Of a stretch of 64,000 bases of DNA, positions 8,004 to 16,046 are shown piece by piece (positions within the stretch are counted from its first letter, which is position 1; the number at the start of each line of letters is the position of its first letter). This stretch comes from an uncultured Eubacteriales bacterium (lineage in GTDB: Bacteria; Bacillota; Clostridia; Oscillospirales; Oscillospiraceae), in contig CAJKDY010000012.1 in NCBI GenBank assembly GCA_905198835.1, forward strand, positions 1 to 64,000, written 5' to 3'. Below the pieces are notes generated by a model, which was given only the letters and a program-made list of their open reading frames with translations, ran no database searches and was not told the origin of the DNA. Both the position numbers and the translations under genes were made by a program.

Positions 8004-8207
8004 TTATCGGCTGGCCAGCTCTTGCTGGCGGATGATGGTCTTGACCCGGGCGATGTCCCGCTTGACCTGGGCGATACGCACAGGGTTATCGAGCTGGTTG
8101 GTGGCGTGCTGAAGACGAAGCTGGAACAGGTCCTTCTTCAGGTCCATCAGCTTGCTCTCAAGCTCCTTGGTGCTCATCTTACGGACTTCACTGGCTTTCA
8201 TCTTCAT
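8004..8207 (-). CDS. rpmC: 50S ribosomal protein L29
   Basis: 67 residues, two helices, with the motif LFQLRLQHATNQLDNP that identifies L29; it lies at the polypeptide tunnel exit. Its ATG overlaps the rplP stop (ATGA), so it is translationally coupled. The start MKMKASEVRKM could alternatively be Met3, but the overlap favours Met1. Confidence 0.96.
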   Translation of the reverse strand: MKMKASEVRKMSTKELESKLMDLKKDLFQLRLQHATNQLDNPVRIAQVKRDIARVKTIIRQQELASR

Positions 8208-8647
8208 TCACCACCCTTCTCAGCCTCGGCAGCGGCATCGGCTTCCTTGGCCACGATCTTGCACTTGATGGGCAGCTTGTGGGAGGCCAGACGCAGAGCC
8301 TCGCGGGCGACATCCTCGGGGACGCCGGCGATCTCAAACATGATCCGGCCGGGCTTGACCACGGCCACCCAGTACTCCGGGGAGCCCTTACCGGAACCCA
8401 TACGGGTCTCAGCGGGCTTCTCGGTGATGGGCTTATCGGGGAAGATCTTGATCCACACCTTACCGCCACGCTTGGTATAACGGGTCATGGCAATACGGGC
8501 GGCCTCGATCTGGTTGCTGGTGATCCAGGCGGGCTCGGTGGCCTGGAGGCCAAACTCACCGTAGGTGACGGTGTTGCCTCGGGTGGCCTTGCCCTTCATC
8601 CGACCGCGGTGGACGCGGCGGTATTTGACTCTCTTGGGCAGCAGCAT
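8204..8647 (-). CDS. rplP: 50S ribosomal protein L16
   Basis: 147 residues: MLLPKRVKYRRVHRGRMKGK, GGKVWIKIFPDKPIT and MGSGKGSPEYWVAVVKPG are diagnostic. L16 positions tRNA near the peptidyl transferase centre. Its ATG overlaps the rpsC stop by one base (TAATG), and its stop overlaps rpmC. The C-terminal DAAAEAEKGGE tail is acidic and slightly longer than usual. Confidence 0.97.
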   Translation of the reverse strand: MLLPKRVKYRRVHRGRMKGKATRGNTVTYGEFGLQATEPAWITSNQIEAARIAMTRYTKRGGKVWIKIFPDKPITEKPAETRMGSGKGSPEYWVAVVKPGRIMFEIAGVPEDVAREALRLASHKLPIKCKIVAKEADAAAEAEKGGE

Positions 8648-9579
8648 TATTCCTGGCCTCCTTCCTCGGGAGTAACGGCCTCAGCGGCCTCGGCGGGCGC
8701 CTCCTCCACAGGGGCGGGGGCGGGCTTAGGGGTAACGATCTGGGGACGGGCCTGGTAAACAGGACCCGCCGGCTTGCGGTCACCGAAGCGGCCACCGCCA
8801 CGGCGGTCGTCACGGCCGCCAGGACCACGGCGGTCGCCACCGGGGCCACGACGGTCGCCGTCCCGGCGGTCCCGACGATCCCGGCGGTCGCCCTTCTCCC
8901 GGAAGGGCTTGGTGGTGTCCATGGTGCGGGGGGTGGTGCGCAGGGTCTGGCTGAGCACCTCACCCTTGTAGATCCACACCTTCACACCGATGCGGCCATA
9001 GGTGGTGGCAGCCTCGGCAAAGCCGTAGTCGATGTCGGCACGGAGGGTCTGCAGGGGGATGGTGCCGTCGTGATAGTGCTCCACCCGGGCAATCTCAGCG
9101 CCGCCCAGACGGCCCGAGCAGCAGGTCTTGATGCCCAGGGCGCCCATGCGCATGGCCCGGCCCATGGCGTTCTTCATGGCCCGGCGGAAGCCGATGCGCT
9201 TCTCCAGCTGCTGGGCGATGTTCTCAGCCACCAGCTGGGCGTTGGTGTCGGGGCTCTTGACCTCCACGATGTTGAGGGCGACCTCCTTGCCCAGGCGCTT
9301 GGCGATGCTGGCGCGGAGCTTCTCGATGTCCTCGCCGCCCTTGCCGATGATCATACCGGGCCGGGCGCAGTGGAGATAGATGACCACCTTGTTGTCGCCC
9401 CGGCGCTCGATCTCGATCTTGGGCACGCCGGCGGCGTAGAGCTGCTTTTTCAGGTCCTTGCGGAGATTGTAGTCCTCCACCAGCAGATCGCCCACCTTCT
9501 CATTGGAGGCGAACCAACGGGAGTCCCAATCCTTGATGATGCCCACGCGCAAACCGTGGGGATTGACTTTCTGTCCCAT
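8647..9579 (-). CDS. rpsC: 30S ribosomal protein S3 with Arg/Gly-rich tail
   Basis: Residues 1 to about 218 are a normal S3: MGQKVNPHGLRVGIIKDWDS, the KH-domain GMIIGKGGEDIEKLR, and the C-terminal domain with GRLGGAEIARVEHYHDG. S3 lies at the mRNA entry site. The last 85 residues or so are an added disordered tail: RRDRRDRRDGDRR repeats and RGPGG units (an RGG-like stretch), then a Pro/Ala/Glu-rich acidic end. The reading frame is open and ends by overlapping the rplP start, so the tail is part of the gene. Its role is unknown; RNA binding is a guess from composition. Confidence 0.96.
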   Translation of the reverse strand: MGQKVNPHGLRVGIIKDWDSRWFASNEKVGDLLVEDYNLRKDLKKQLYAAGVPKIEIERRGDNKVVIYLHCARPGMIIGKGGEDIEKLRASIAKRLGKEVALNIVEVKSPDTNAQLVAENIAQQLEKRIGFRRAMKNAMGRAMRMGALGIKTCCSGRLGGAEIARVEHYHDGTIPLQTLRADIDYGFAEAATTYGRIGVKVWIYKGEVLSQTLRTTPRTMDTTKPFREKGDRRDRRDRRDGDRRGPGGDRRGPGGRDDRRGGGRFGDRKPAGPVYQARPQIVTPKPAPAPVEEAPAEAAEAVTPEEGGQE

Positions 9580-9594
9580 ATTCTTCCTCCTCCC

Positions 9595-9927
9595 TTAGCG
9601 CTCTTTCACCGCAAGGGTGATGTGGCTGGTGCGCTTGTTGATCCGGAACCCTCTACCCTGAGCCCGGGGCCGCATCCGCTTGATTATGGGGCCGGGGGTG
9701 GCGAACACCTCAGACACATAGAGCTTTTCGGGGTCCATGTGGAAGTTGTTCTCGGCGTTGGCGCAGGCGCTCTTGAGCAGCTTGGCCAGAGGCTCGCAGG
9801 CAGACTTGGGGGTGTTGGCCAGAATGGCGGCGGCCAGCTTGGCATCCTTGCCCCGGATCAGGTCGGCGACGATCTGCACCTTCTGGGTGGAGATACGGAC
9901 ATATTTCACAAATGCTTTCGCTTCCAT
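9595..9927 (-). CDS. rplV: 50S ribosomal protein L22
   Basis: 110 residues including the beta-hairpin loop region PGPIIKRMRPRAQGRGFRIN that lines the exit tunnel and is the site of macrolide-resistance mutations in other bacteria. Normal length and position between rpsS and rpsC. AGGAGG lies before the start MEAKAFVKYVRIS. Confidence 0.97.
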   Translation of the reverse strand: MEAKAFVKYVRISTQKVQIVADLIRGKDAKLAAAILANTPKSACEPLAKLLKSACANAENNFHMDPEKLYVSEVFATPGPIIKRMRPRAQGRGFRINKRTSHITLAVKER

Positions 9928-9941
9928 TTCCTATGCCCTCC

Positions 9942-10214
9942 TTACTGCCCGGTCTTAGTGCCCGAGTGACCCTTAAAGGTCCGGGTGGGGGCGAACTCGC
10001 CCAGCTTGTGACCCACCATATCCTCGGTAACGTAAACGGGCACGTGCTTGCGACCGTCATGGACGGCAAAGGTATGACCGACAAAGGAGGGGAAAATGGT
10101 GCTGGCCCGGCTCCAGGTCTTCAGGACCTTCTTGTCGTTGGCCTTGTTCAGCTCATCCACGCGCTTGAGAAGCTCGGGAGCGCAAAACGGGCCTTTCTTA
10201 ACACTTCTAGACAT
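9942..10214 (-). CDS. rpsS: 30S ribosomal protein S19
   Basis: 90 residues beginning MSRSVKKGPFCAPELLKRV, with the conserved WSRASTIFPSFVGHTFAVHD and GHKLGEFAPTRTFKGHSG. S19 forms part of the 30S head and contacts the A site region. Standard order. Confidence 0.98.
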   Translation of the reverse strand: MSRSVKKGPFCAPELLKRVDELNKANDKKVLKTWSRASTIFPSFVGHTFAVHDGRKHVPVYVTEDMVGHKLGEFAPTRTFKGHSGTKTGQ

Positions 10215-10232
10215 TGTTTACACGCTCCTTTC

Positions 10233-11066
10233 TTACTTCGCGTTGCGGTGCTTGACGATGAACTGCTCGGTGCGGTTCTTCTTCTTGCGGGTCTTGTAAC
10301 CCATAGCGGGCTTGCCCCAGGGAGTGACGGGGCCGGGACGACCCACAGGGCTCTTGCCCTCGCCGCCGCCGTGGGGGTGGTCATTGGGGTTCATGACGCT
10401 GCCGCGGACGGTGGGACGCCAACCCATGTGGCGCTTGCGGCCGGCCTTGCCGATCTGGATGTTGGCCCAGTCGGCGTTGCCCACCTGACCGATGGTGGCC
10501 TTGCACTCCTCGCGGATATACCGGACCTCGCCAGAGGGGAGACGAACCTGAGCCATGCCGTTCTCCTTGGCCATGAGCTGCGCGGCCACGCCGGCGCTGC
10601 GCACCAACTGGGCGCCCTTGCCCGGGTAGATCTCCACACAGTGGATCAGCTCGCCCACGGGGATATTGGCGATGGGCAGGCAGTTGCCGGGGAGGATATC
10701 GGCGTGCTCGCCGGTCATGATGATGTGGCCGGCCTTCAGACCCACAGGGGCCAGAATGTACCGGCGCTCGCCGTCTTCGTACTCGATGAGGGCGATGTTG
10801 GCGGAGCGGTTGGGATCGTACTGGAGGTTGATGACCTTGGCGGTCCCCTCCTTATCCCGCTTGAAGTCGATGATGCGGTACTTCTTCTTGTTGCCGCCGC
10901 CGTGGTGGCGGACGGTGATGCGGCCATAGCTGTTGCGGCCGGCATGCTTTTTCAGGTTCTCAGTCAGGCTGCGCTCGGGCTTGGCCTTCTTGTCGATGCC
11001 CTCAAAGGCGCTCACGGTCATGTGGCGGCGGGAAGGCGTCGTGGGCTTAAAAGTCTTGATAGCCAT
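10233..11066 (-). CDS. rplB: 50S ribosomal protein L2
   Basis: 277 residues, the usual length. Landmarks: MAIKTFKPTTPSRRHMT, NLQYDPNRSANIALIEY, and RGSVMNPNDHPHGGGEGK, which contains the conserved His near the peptidyl transferase centre. A highly conserved primary 23S rRNA binder. Confidence 0.98.
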   Translation of the reverse strand: MAIKTFKPTTPSRRHMTVSAFEGIDKKAKPERSLTENLKKHAGRNSYGRITVRHHGGGNKKKYRIIDFKRDKEGTAKVINLQYDPNRSANIALIEYEDGERRYILAPVGLKAGHIIMTGEHADILPGNCLPIANIPVGELIHCVEIYPGKGAQLVRSAGVAAQLMAKENGMAQVRLPSGEVRYIREECKATIGQVGNADWANIQIGKAGRKRHMGWRPTVRGSVMNPNDHPHGGGEGKSPVGRPGPVTPWGKPAMGYKTRKKKNRTEQFIVKHRNAK

Positions 11067-11081
11067 TTCTCTTCTCCTTCC

Positions 11082-11378
11082 TTACACCATGTTCTCGAAG
11101 AGCTCGATGGTCTTGGAATCGGGGGTCAGAGTGACCATGGCCTTCTTCCAAGCCGGGCGGCGGCCAGCGGGCTGAGCGCCCATGCGCTTGAGCTTACCCT
11201 GCATATTCAGGGTGTTGACCTTGGCCACCTTCACGCCGAAGGCCTCTTCCACAGCCTTGGCGATCTCGATCTTGTTGGCGTCCTTGGCGACCTCGAAGAC
11301 GTACTTCTTCATGTCGATGTCAGCCATGGACTGCTCGGTGATGATGGGGCGCTTGATGATGTCGTAAGCGGTTTTCAT
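11082..11378 (-). CDS. rplW: 50S ribosomal protein L23
   Basis: 98 residues with the family motifs IIKRPIITEQSM, KYVFEVAKDANKIEIAKAVE and VAKVNTLNMQGKLKR. L23 at the tunnel exit docks trigger factor and SRP. Its ATG overlaps the rplD stop by one base, indicating coupled translation. Confidence 0.97.
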   Translation of the reverse strand: MKTAYDIIKRPIITEQSMADIDMKKYVFEVAKDANKIEIAKAVEEAFGVKVAKVNTLNMQGKLKRMGAQPAGRRPAWKKAMVTLTPDSKTIELFENMV

Positions 11379-11998
11379 TACGCGAACACCTCCTCGATGA
11401 CGGAAAGGGCGGCCTTGTCCACGATGATCTGCTGGGCATTGACGATGTCGTAGACACTGAGGATGGTAGCGGTGGTGGTGCTGACGCCGGGGATGTTCCG
11501 GGCGGACTTGTAGACATTCTCCCGAACCTCAGGGGTGATGAGAACGGCCTTCTTGGCACCCACGGCGTCCAGGAACTTCTGCATCTCCTTGGTCTTGACC
11601 TCGTCCAGCTTGAGGTCATCTACCACCAGCACGTTGCCCTCGGCAGCCTTGGCGGAGAGGGCGGACTTCAGCGCCAGGCGCTTGACCTTCTTGTTGAGGG
11701 TGTAGCTGTAATCCCGGGGCTTGGGGGCGAAGACGACGCCGCCGTGGGTCCACTGGGGAGCCCGAGTGGAGCCCTGACGGGCCCGGCCGGTGCCCTTCTG
11801 ACGCCAGGGCTTCTTGCCGCCGCCGGCCACCTCGGCCCGGGTCAGAGCGCTCTGGGTGCCCTGCCGGCAGTTGGCCAGGTGGTTCTTGACCACGTCGTGG
11901 ACCACATAGGTGTTGGGCTCGATGCCGAAGATGGCTTCGGAGAGGTCCACGTCGCCGATCTTCTTGCCGGTCATGTTGTAAAGATTCGCTTTAGGCAT
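11378..11998 (-). CDS. rplD: 50S ribosomal protein L4
   Basis: 206 residues with the tunnel-lining loop GGGKKPWRQKGTGRARQGS and the conserved RAPQWTHGGVVFAPKPRDYS. In E. coli L4 also represses the S10 operon; whether that applies here is unknown, though the long structured leader before rpsJ would allow some such control. Confidence 0.97.
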   Translation of the reverse strand: MPKANLYNMTGKKIGDVDLSEAIFGIEPNTYVVHDVVKNHLANCRQGTQSALTRAEVAGGGKKPWRQKGTGRARQGSTRAPQWTHGGVVFAPKPRDYSYTLNKKVKRLALKSALSAKAAEGNVLVVDDLKLDEVKTKEMQKFLDAVGAKKAVLITPEVRENVYKSARNIPGVSTTTATILSVYDIVNAQQIIVDKAALSVIEEVFA

Positions 11999-12015
11999 TG
12001 TGTTTCTCTCCTTTC

Positions 12016-12741
12016 TTACTTGTTACGCGCAGAGGCCTTCTGCGGGTTGACACGGGCGGAAGCCTTCTGCGGGTTGTTGGACACGCCGGCCTCGCCCTTC
12101 TTCTCGATGAGCTTCTTGACGCTGGACTTGACCAGCACCACGCCGCCCTTGGGGCCGGGGATGGCGCCGCACACGGCGATCAGGCCCAACTCCTCGTCCA
12201 CCTGGACCACGTCCAGGTTCTGGACAGTGACCTGCTCAGAGCCCATGTGGCCGGCCTTCTTGGTGCCCTTAAAGACACGGCTGGGGTCGGTGGCAGGGCC
12301 GCTGGAGCCGGGGTGACGGTGGATGGGGCCGCCGCCGTGGGTCACCTTCTGGACATGAAAGCCGTGGCGCTTGACAACGCCGGCGTAGCCCTTGCCCTTG
12401 CTGATGCCGGTGACGTCCACACGGTCGCCCGCGGCAAACAGATCGCAGGTGATGACGTCGCCCACGTTCAGCTCGTCATAGTTGTCCAGATCGAACTCCC
12501 GGAGTACCCGCTTGAGGTCGTCGCCGGCCTTCTTCAGATGCCCCAGCTCGGGCTTGGACAGGCGCTTGGCGCTGACGTCCTCATAGCCCAGCTGCACGGC
12601 GTTGTAGCCGTCTTTGTCCTCGGTCTTCTTCTGCACCACGGTGCAGGGGCCCGCCTGAATGACGGTGACCGGGATGACCTTGCCGGCTTCGTCGAAGATC
12701 TGGCTCATGCCGACCTTCTTGCCGATAATGGCCTTTTCCAT
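12016..12741 (-). CDS. rplC: 50S ribosomal protein L3 with repeated C-terminal tail
   Basis: Residues 1 to about 210 are a normal L3: KAIIGKKVGMSQIFDEAGKV, the loop FHVQKVTHGGGPIHRHPGSS near the peptidyl transferase centre, and GHMGSEQVTVQNLDV. The protein is 241 residues, about 30 longer than usual. The end contains a tandem copy of NPQKASAR (underlying DNA repeat near 12026-12077, unit about 27 bases), which looks like a recent small duplication. It follows rpsJ after an unusual 122-base gap. Confidence 0.97.
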   Translation of the reverse strand: MEKAIIGKKVGMSQIFDEAGKVIPVTVIQAGPCTVVQKKTEDKDGYNAVQLGYEDVSAKRLSKPELGHLKKAGDDLKRVLREFDLDNYDELNVGDVITCDLFAAGDRVDVTGISKGKGYAGVVKRHGFHVQKVTHGGGPIHRHPGSSGPATDPSRVFKGTKKAGHMGSEQVTVQNLDVVQVDEELGLIAVCGAIPGPKGGVVLVKSSVKKLIEKKGEAGVSNNPQKASARVNPQKASARNK

Positions 12742-12771
12742 TGGTTTTCTTCCTCCTCATAAAGGTTATTG

Positions 12772-12862
12772 GTTAGGTGAGTTAGGTCCGTGCCTATTGC
12801 TCAGCTAACATGACCTGCCTACCTATTTATAAGGTAGACGCGGTACAACGAAGTTAGGTGAG
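12772..12862 (-). promoter_or_regulatory. rpsJ-rplC gap with mutually exclusive pairing segments
   Basis: In the transcript the gap carries two identical 10-mers CTCACCTAAC, one just after the rpsJ stop (12853-12862) and one before the rplC ribosome binding site (12772-12781). Between them is GTTAGCTGAG (12800-12809), complementary to either copy except at one position. A 6-bp hairpin CTACCT/AGGTAG (12819-12824, 12832-12837) lies between the first copy and the centre. This allows two competing stems. The sequences are observed; a switch controlling rplC is inference. Confidence 0.45.
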
Positions 12863-12863
12863 A

Positions 12864-13178
12864 TCAGAGCTTGATCTCAATTTCAACGCCAGCGGGAAGT
12901 TCGAGGGCCATCAGAGCCTCCACGGTCTTGGGGGAGGGCTTGAGAATGTCGATGAGCCGCTTGTGGGTGCGGCGCTCGAACTGCTCCCGGGAGTCCTTAT
13001 ACTTGTGGACGGCCCGAAGGATGGTGACGACCTCCTTCTTGGTGGGCAGGGGAATGGGACCGGAGACACTGGCCCCGGTGCGCTTGGCGGTCTCCACGAT
13101 CTTCTCGGCGCTCTGGTCGATGAGCTGATGGTCGTAGGCCTTCAAGCGGATGCGGATCATTTCTTTTTGTGCTGCCAT
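12864..13178 (-). CDS. rpsJ: 30S ribosomal protein S10
   Basis: 104 residues with MIRIRLKAYDHQLIDQSAEK and GPIPLPTKKEVVTILR; S10 (NusE) works in the ribosome and in NusB-dependent antitermination. First gene of the operon. The start MAAQKEMIRIRL follows TTAAGGAGG. A leader of about 250 bases with hairpins lies upstream. The usual rpsL-rpsG-fusA-tuf genes are not upstream here; a membrane-protein gene is. Confidence 0.98.
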   Translation of the reverse strand: MAAQKEMIRIRLKAYDHQLIDQSAEKIVETAKRTGASVSGPIPLPTKKEVVTILRAVHKYKDSREQFERRTHKRLIDILKPSPKTVEALMALELPAGVEIEIKL

Positions 13179-13194
13179 GGTTTTTCCTCCTTAA

Positions 13195-13302
13195 ATACGA
13201 AGTTGTCTTGCTGTCGCGCTTCGTATCGGTGAGACAATTCCTATCCACGTTTCCGTGCGTATCACTCCCTGACATGAAGAAAGCCGGCATAGCAAGCCGG
13301 CT
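13195..13302 (-). promoter_or_regulatory. 5' leader of the S10 operon with two hairpins
   Basis: The leader from the promoter to rpsJ is about 250 bases without a gene. Two clear stems are visible: AGCCGGC/GCCGGCT (13296-13302 with 13282-13288) followed in the transcript by TTTCTTC, resembling a weak attenuator; and an 8-bp stem ATACGAAG/CTTCGTAT (13219-13226 with 13195-13202) that ends 2-3 bases before the rpsJ AAGGAGG. Such placement could let a ribosomal protein control the operon, but no known leader motif was recognised. Confidence 0.5.
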
Positions 13303-13442
13303 GTTTCCCATATCCGGGCGATATACGCCCATGAAATAGGTCCTCTCAGCCGCCCGATCAACGGACATACTCCGCGGAAGTTACCTCATTTCTGAGCAAT
13401 CTCCCGCATCATCGCAGACTGCGCCCATGCAGGCGCTCGATT

Positions 13443-13471
13443 ATTCTACCAAAGGTTGGGACCGGTGTCAA
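13443..13471 (-). promoter_or_regulatory. sigma-A promoter of the ribosomal operon
   Basis: On the minus strand TTGACA (13466-13471), a 17-base spacer and TAGAAT (13443-13448), one mismatch from a perfect consensus. The -35 box overlaps the last bases of the upstream YihY-type gene. Downstream lies the long rpsJ leader. Confidence 0.9.
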
Positions 13472-14328
13472 GGGTTTTTAGAAATATTTTTCTGTTTTTT
13501 TCGTTGATAACGAACGCAGTTGAAAACATTTCCCAAGATCAGCACATTTCCGCACAGATAGAGCCACAAAAGCAGGATGATCAAAGTGGCCAGCGACCCG
13601 TAGATCAGCGAATAGCGGCTGGAAAGGCTCATAAACAGCGAAAAGACCGCCGAGCCCGCCGCCAAACACGCCGAGGTGAGCAGCGCTCCCAAAAATACCG
13701 GCGCCCGGGGCTTTCCCGGCGGGGCCGCCACCAGATAGATCAGGCTCACCAGCAAAAACACCGTGCCAAACAGCAACGCGAACTTTAGCCAGGGCCAGTC
13801 CAGCAGCCAACTGAAGATGGTAAGACCCAGCCGGGCCTCCAGCACATGGAAAAGCCGCGTGCCGGTGAGCACCACCACCATGGAGAGATAGATGACCACC
13901 AAAAAGAGCAGGGAAAAGCCCACGCTGACGGCAAAGCGCACCACCGGGCCATACCCTTTGCGTTCATAGATCTCCGTCATAATATCCATCAGGCTCCGCA
14001 CCGCCGCCGAGGCAAAGACCACCATGGTAAAGGCCCCCGCGATAAAGAAGGCGGGGGACTCCTCGGCGGTGACGTTGGCGTAGTGGAGATAATCCTCTAC
14101 CACCCCCAGCAGTCCCGCGGGCAAAATAGGCTCCAACACCTCCAGCGCTGAGGCCACGTCCACCTCCAGCCAGGAAATAAAGGAGTTGATGCAGATGAGA
14201 AGCGGGAAAATGGTCAGGATCAGCCAGTACACCAGGGCCGCCGACGCCCGGGCCACATGCTTTTCAAAGTAGATGGCCACCATCTCCCGGGCAAAGCCCA
14301 CCGGCTCTGACACCCATAGCTTCCGCAC
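13468..14328 (-). CDS. YihY/virulence factor BrkB family membrane protein
   Basis: About 286 residues with six predicted membrane helices. The family pattern is clear: EMVAIYFEKHVARASAALVYW near the N-terminus, the first helix LILTIFPLLICINSF, SYLxY-like YSLIYGSLATLIILLLWLYL and a basic tail RYQRKKQKN. Function in this family is unsettled; it was once called RNase BN in error. The GTG start (VRKLWVSEP) is chosen because GGGGAGG stands 8 bases upstream, and 32 further codons upstream lack a site. Its end overlaps the ribosomal-operon promoter. Confidence 0.85.
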   Translation of the reverse strand: MRKLWVSEPVGFAREMVAIYFEKHVARASAALVYWLILTIFPLLICINSFISWLEVDVASALEVLEPILPAGLLGVVEDYLHYANVTAEESPAFFIAGAFTMVVFASAAVRSLMDIMTEIYERKGYGPVVRFAVSVGFSLLFLVVIYLSMVVVLTGTRLFHVLEARLGLTIFSWLLDWPWLKFALLFGTVFLLVSLIYLVAAPPGKPRAPVFLGALLTSACLAAGSAVFSLFMSLSSRYSLIYGSLATLIILLLWLYLCGNVLILGNVFNCVRYQRKKQKNISKNP

Positions 14329-14413
14329 CGCGCTCACCTCCCCGCTGAAATTTGACTGTATCCTACCACATCCCCGGCGAAAAATCAACCGAAGGTTGGC
14401 GGCAGACCAGGCG

Positions 14414-14442
14414 TTGCACAGCAATCACACTTATGCTATAAT
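14414..14442 (+). promoter_or_regulatory. sigma-A promoter of the plus-strand housekeeping operon
   Basis: TTGCAC (14414-14419), 17-base spacer, perfect TATAAT (14437-14442). It drives the six-gene operon from the nucleotidyltransferase to the Mrp-type ATPase, whose genes overlap or nearly touch. Confidence 0.88.
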
Positions 14443-14474
14443 ATAAGGTAACGATCTTGAAGGGGGAATTCTCC

Positions 14475-15227
14475 ATGGGAAAGCAAGTCAAGGCCCTGGT
14501 GCTGTGCGCCGGGAAGGGCACCCGGCTCCAGACCGAGGGGGTGGACCTGCCCAAGGTCATGCGCCTGGCCGACGGCAAGCCTCTTTTACACTATGTTTTG
14601 ACCGCTCTGGACTTTCTGCCCAAGGAGGACGTAGTCCTGGTGGTGGGCTATAAGCGGGAGTATATCCACTCCGCCTACCCCGACTACCCCAGCGCTCTTC
14701 AGGCCCAGCAGTTGGGCACCGGCCACGCCGTCCAGTGCGCCCAGGAGCATTTTCAGGACCTGGACGGCCATGTGCTGGTGTGCTGCGGGGACACGCCTTT
14801 GATGAAGAAGTCCACCTACCAGTCCCTCATCGACCTCCATCTGGCCCAGGGCGCGGCCTGCACTCTCTTGTCGGCCCACATCGACCAGGGGGGCAACTAC
14901 GGCCGGGTCATCCGGGACCAGGCCGGGGCCTTCCATGCCATCGTGGAGGCCAAGGACTGCACGCCCGAGGAAGCGGCTGTCAGCGAGGTCAACACCGGGG
15001 TCTACGTCTTCCAGGCCCAGGCTCTTTTAGAGGCGCTGGGCCATTTAAAAAATGACAACGCCCAAGGGGAATACTATATCACCGACGTCCCCGGCTATCT
15101 GCTGTCCAAGGGCCTGAAGGTCTCCGTGTGCGACACCTGCTCAGAGACGGAAATGCTGGGGGTCAACACCGTGGAGCAGCTCCAGGCTGTAGAGACCGTG
15201 CTGAGAAAGGAAGGGGCCCATGCCTGA
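14475..15227 (+). CDS. GlmU-like nucleotidyltransferase (pyrophosphorylase domain only)
   Basis: 250 residues matching the N-terminal uridylyltransferase half of GlmU: LVLCAGKGTRLQ for the nucleotide loop, QLGTGHAVQCA, CCGDTPLM with the metal-binding Asp, NYGRVIRD, IVEAKDCTPEE, EVNTGVYVF and NDNAQGEYYITD. The left-handed beta-helix acetyltransferase half of GlmU is absent, so by homology it would make UDP-GlcNAc or a related nucleotide sugar from a sugar-1-phosphate. The true start follows AAGGGGG by 8 bases. It overlaps the next gene by 8 bases. Exact substrate is uncertain. Confidence 0.85.
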   Translation: MGKQVKALVLCAGKGTRLQTEGVDLPKVMRLADGKPLLHYVLTALDFLPKEDVVLVVGYKREYIHSAYPDYPSALQAQQLGTGHAVQCAQEHFQDLDGHVLVCCGDTPLMKKSTYQSLIDLHLAQGAACTLLSAHIDQGGNYGRVIRDQAGAFHAIVEAKDCTPEEAAVSEVNTGVYVFQAQALLEALGHLKNDNAQGEYYITDVPGYLLSKGLKVSVCDTCSETEMLGVNTVEQLQAVETVLRKEGAHA

Positions 15228-16017
15228 ACCCGCTGAGAGCCGTCTGGCCGTCCTGATCGACGCCGACAACGCCCCCCGCACCGCCATGCGGGCCATCATG
15301 AACGAGGTGGCCGTCTACGGCACCCCCACCATCAAGCGCATCTATGGCGACTGGACCGCCGCCAACATGGCCTCCTGGAAGCCCATCTTGCTGGAAAACG
15401 CCCTGACGCCCATCCAGCAGTACGGCTATACCACCGGCAAAAACTCCACCGACTCGGCCATGATCATCGACGCCATGGACCTCCTCTATAACAACCCCTG
15501 CGAGGGCTTCGTGCTGGTATCCAGCGACTCCGACTTCACCCGCTTGGCCCTGCGGTTGCGGGAATCGGGCAAAAAGGTCATCGGCCTGGGCGAACGCAAG
15601 ACCCCGGAACCCTTTATCGTGGCCTGCGACAAGTTCATCTATATCGAGGTCATCCGGGCGGCCACCGCCACCGGCGAGACCCCCGACGAGGCCTGGGACG
15701 CCGCCAAGCCCACCGAGCGGCCCAGCCGCCGCAAGGGGGCGGAGGGCGCCGTCAACGCCCAGGGAGTGCCCCAGGCGGTAGTGGACCTGATCGCCGAGAG
15801 CCTGGCCATGATCGCCGACGAGGACGGCTTCGCCTTCATGGGGGAGCTCGGCAATCTGCTGCTCCGGCAGCAGCCCGACTTCGACCCCCGCAACTACGGC
15901 TTCCAGAAGCTGACCCAGCTGGTCAAGAGTCTGGACCGTTTTGAGATCGACGCCCGGCCCACTTCGAATCCCCACACCAAGCACGTCTACCTGCGGGATA
16001 AGGAAGCAGAAAATTAA
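15220..16017 (+). CDS. NYN-domain (PIN-like) nuclease family protein with LOTUS-like C-terminus
   Basis: 265 residues. The N-terminal NYN domain (about residues 8-150) shows the acidic metal-site pattern: VLIDADNAPRTA, KNSTDSAMIIDAMD and LVSSDSDFTRLALRLRE, as in the DUF88/LabA family of RNases. After a linker rich in Arg/Pro/Ala, residues 185-262 look like an OST-HTH/LOTUS RNA-binding domain (FAFMGELGNLLLRQQPDF, KLTQLVKSLDRFEI). This NYN plus LOTUS layout is common in bacteria, but its RNA target is unknown. Cotranscribed with its neighbours. Confidence 0.85.
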   Translation: MPEPAESRLAVLIDADNAPRTAMRAIMNEVAVYGTPTIKRIYGDWTAANMASWKPILLENALTPIQQYGYTTGKNSTDSAMIIDAMDLLYNNPCEGFVLVSSDSDFTRLALRLRESGKKVIGLGERKTPEPFIVACDKFIYIEVIRAATATGETPDEAWDAAKPTERPSRRKGAEGAVNAQGVPQAVVDLIAESLAMIADEDGFAFMGELGNLLLRQQPDFDPRNYGFQKLTQLVKSLDRFEIDARPTSNPHTKHVYLRDKEAEN

Positions 16018-16046
16018 CGATTTGTAATCAAAAGGAGCGTGACCCC

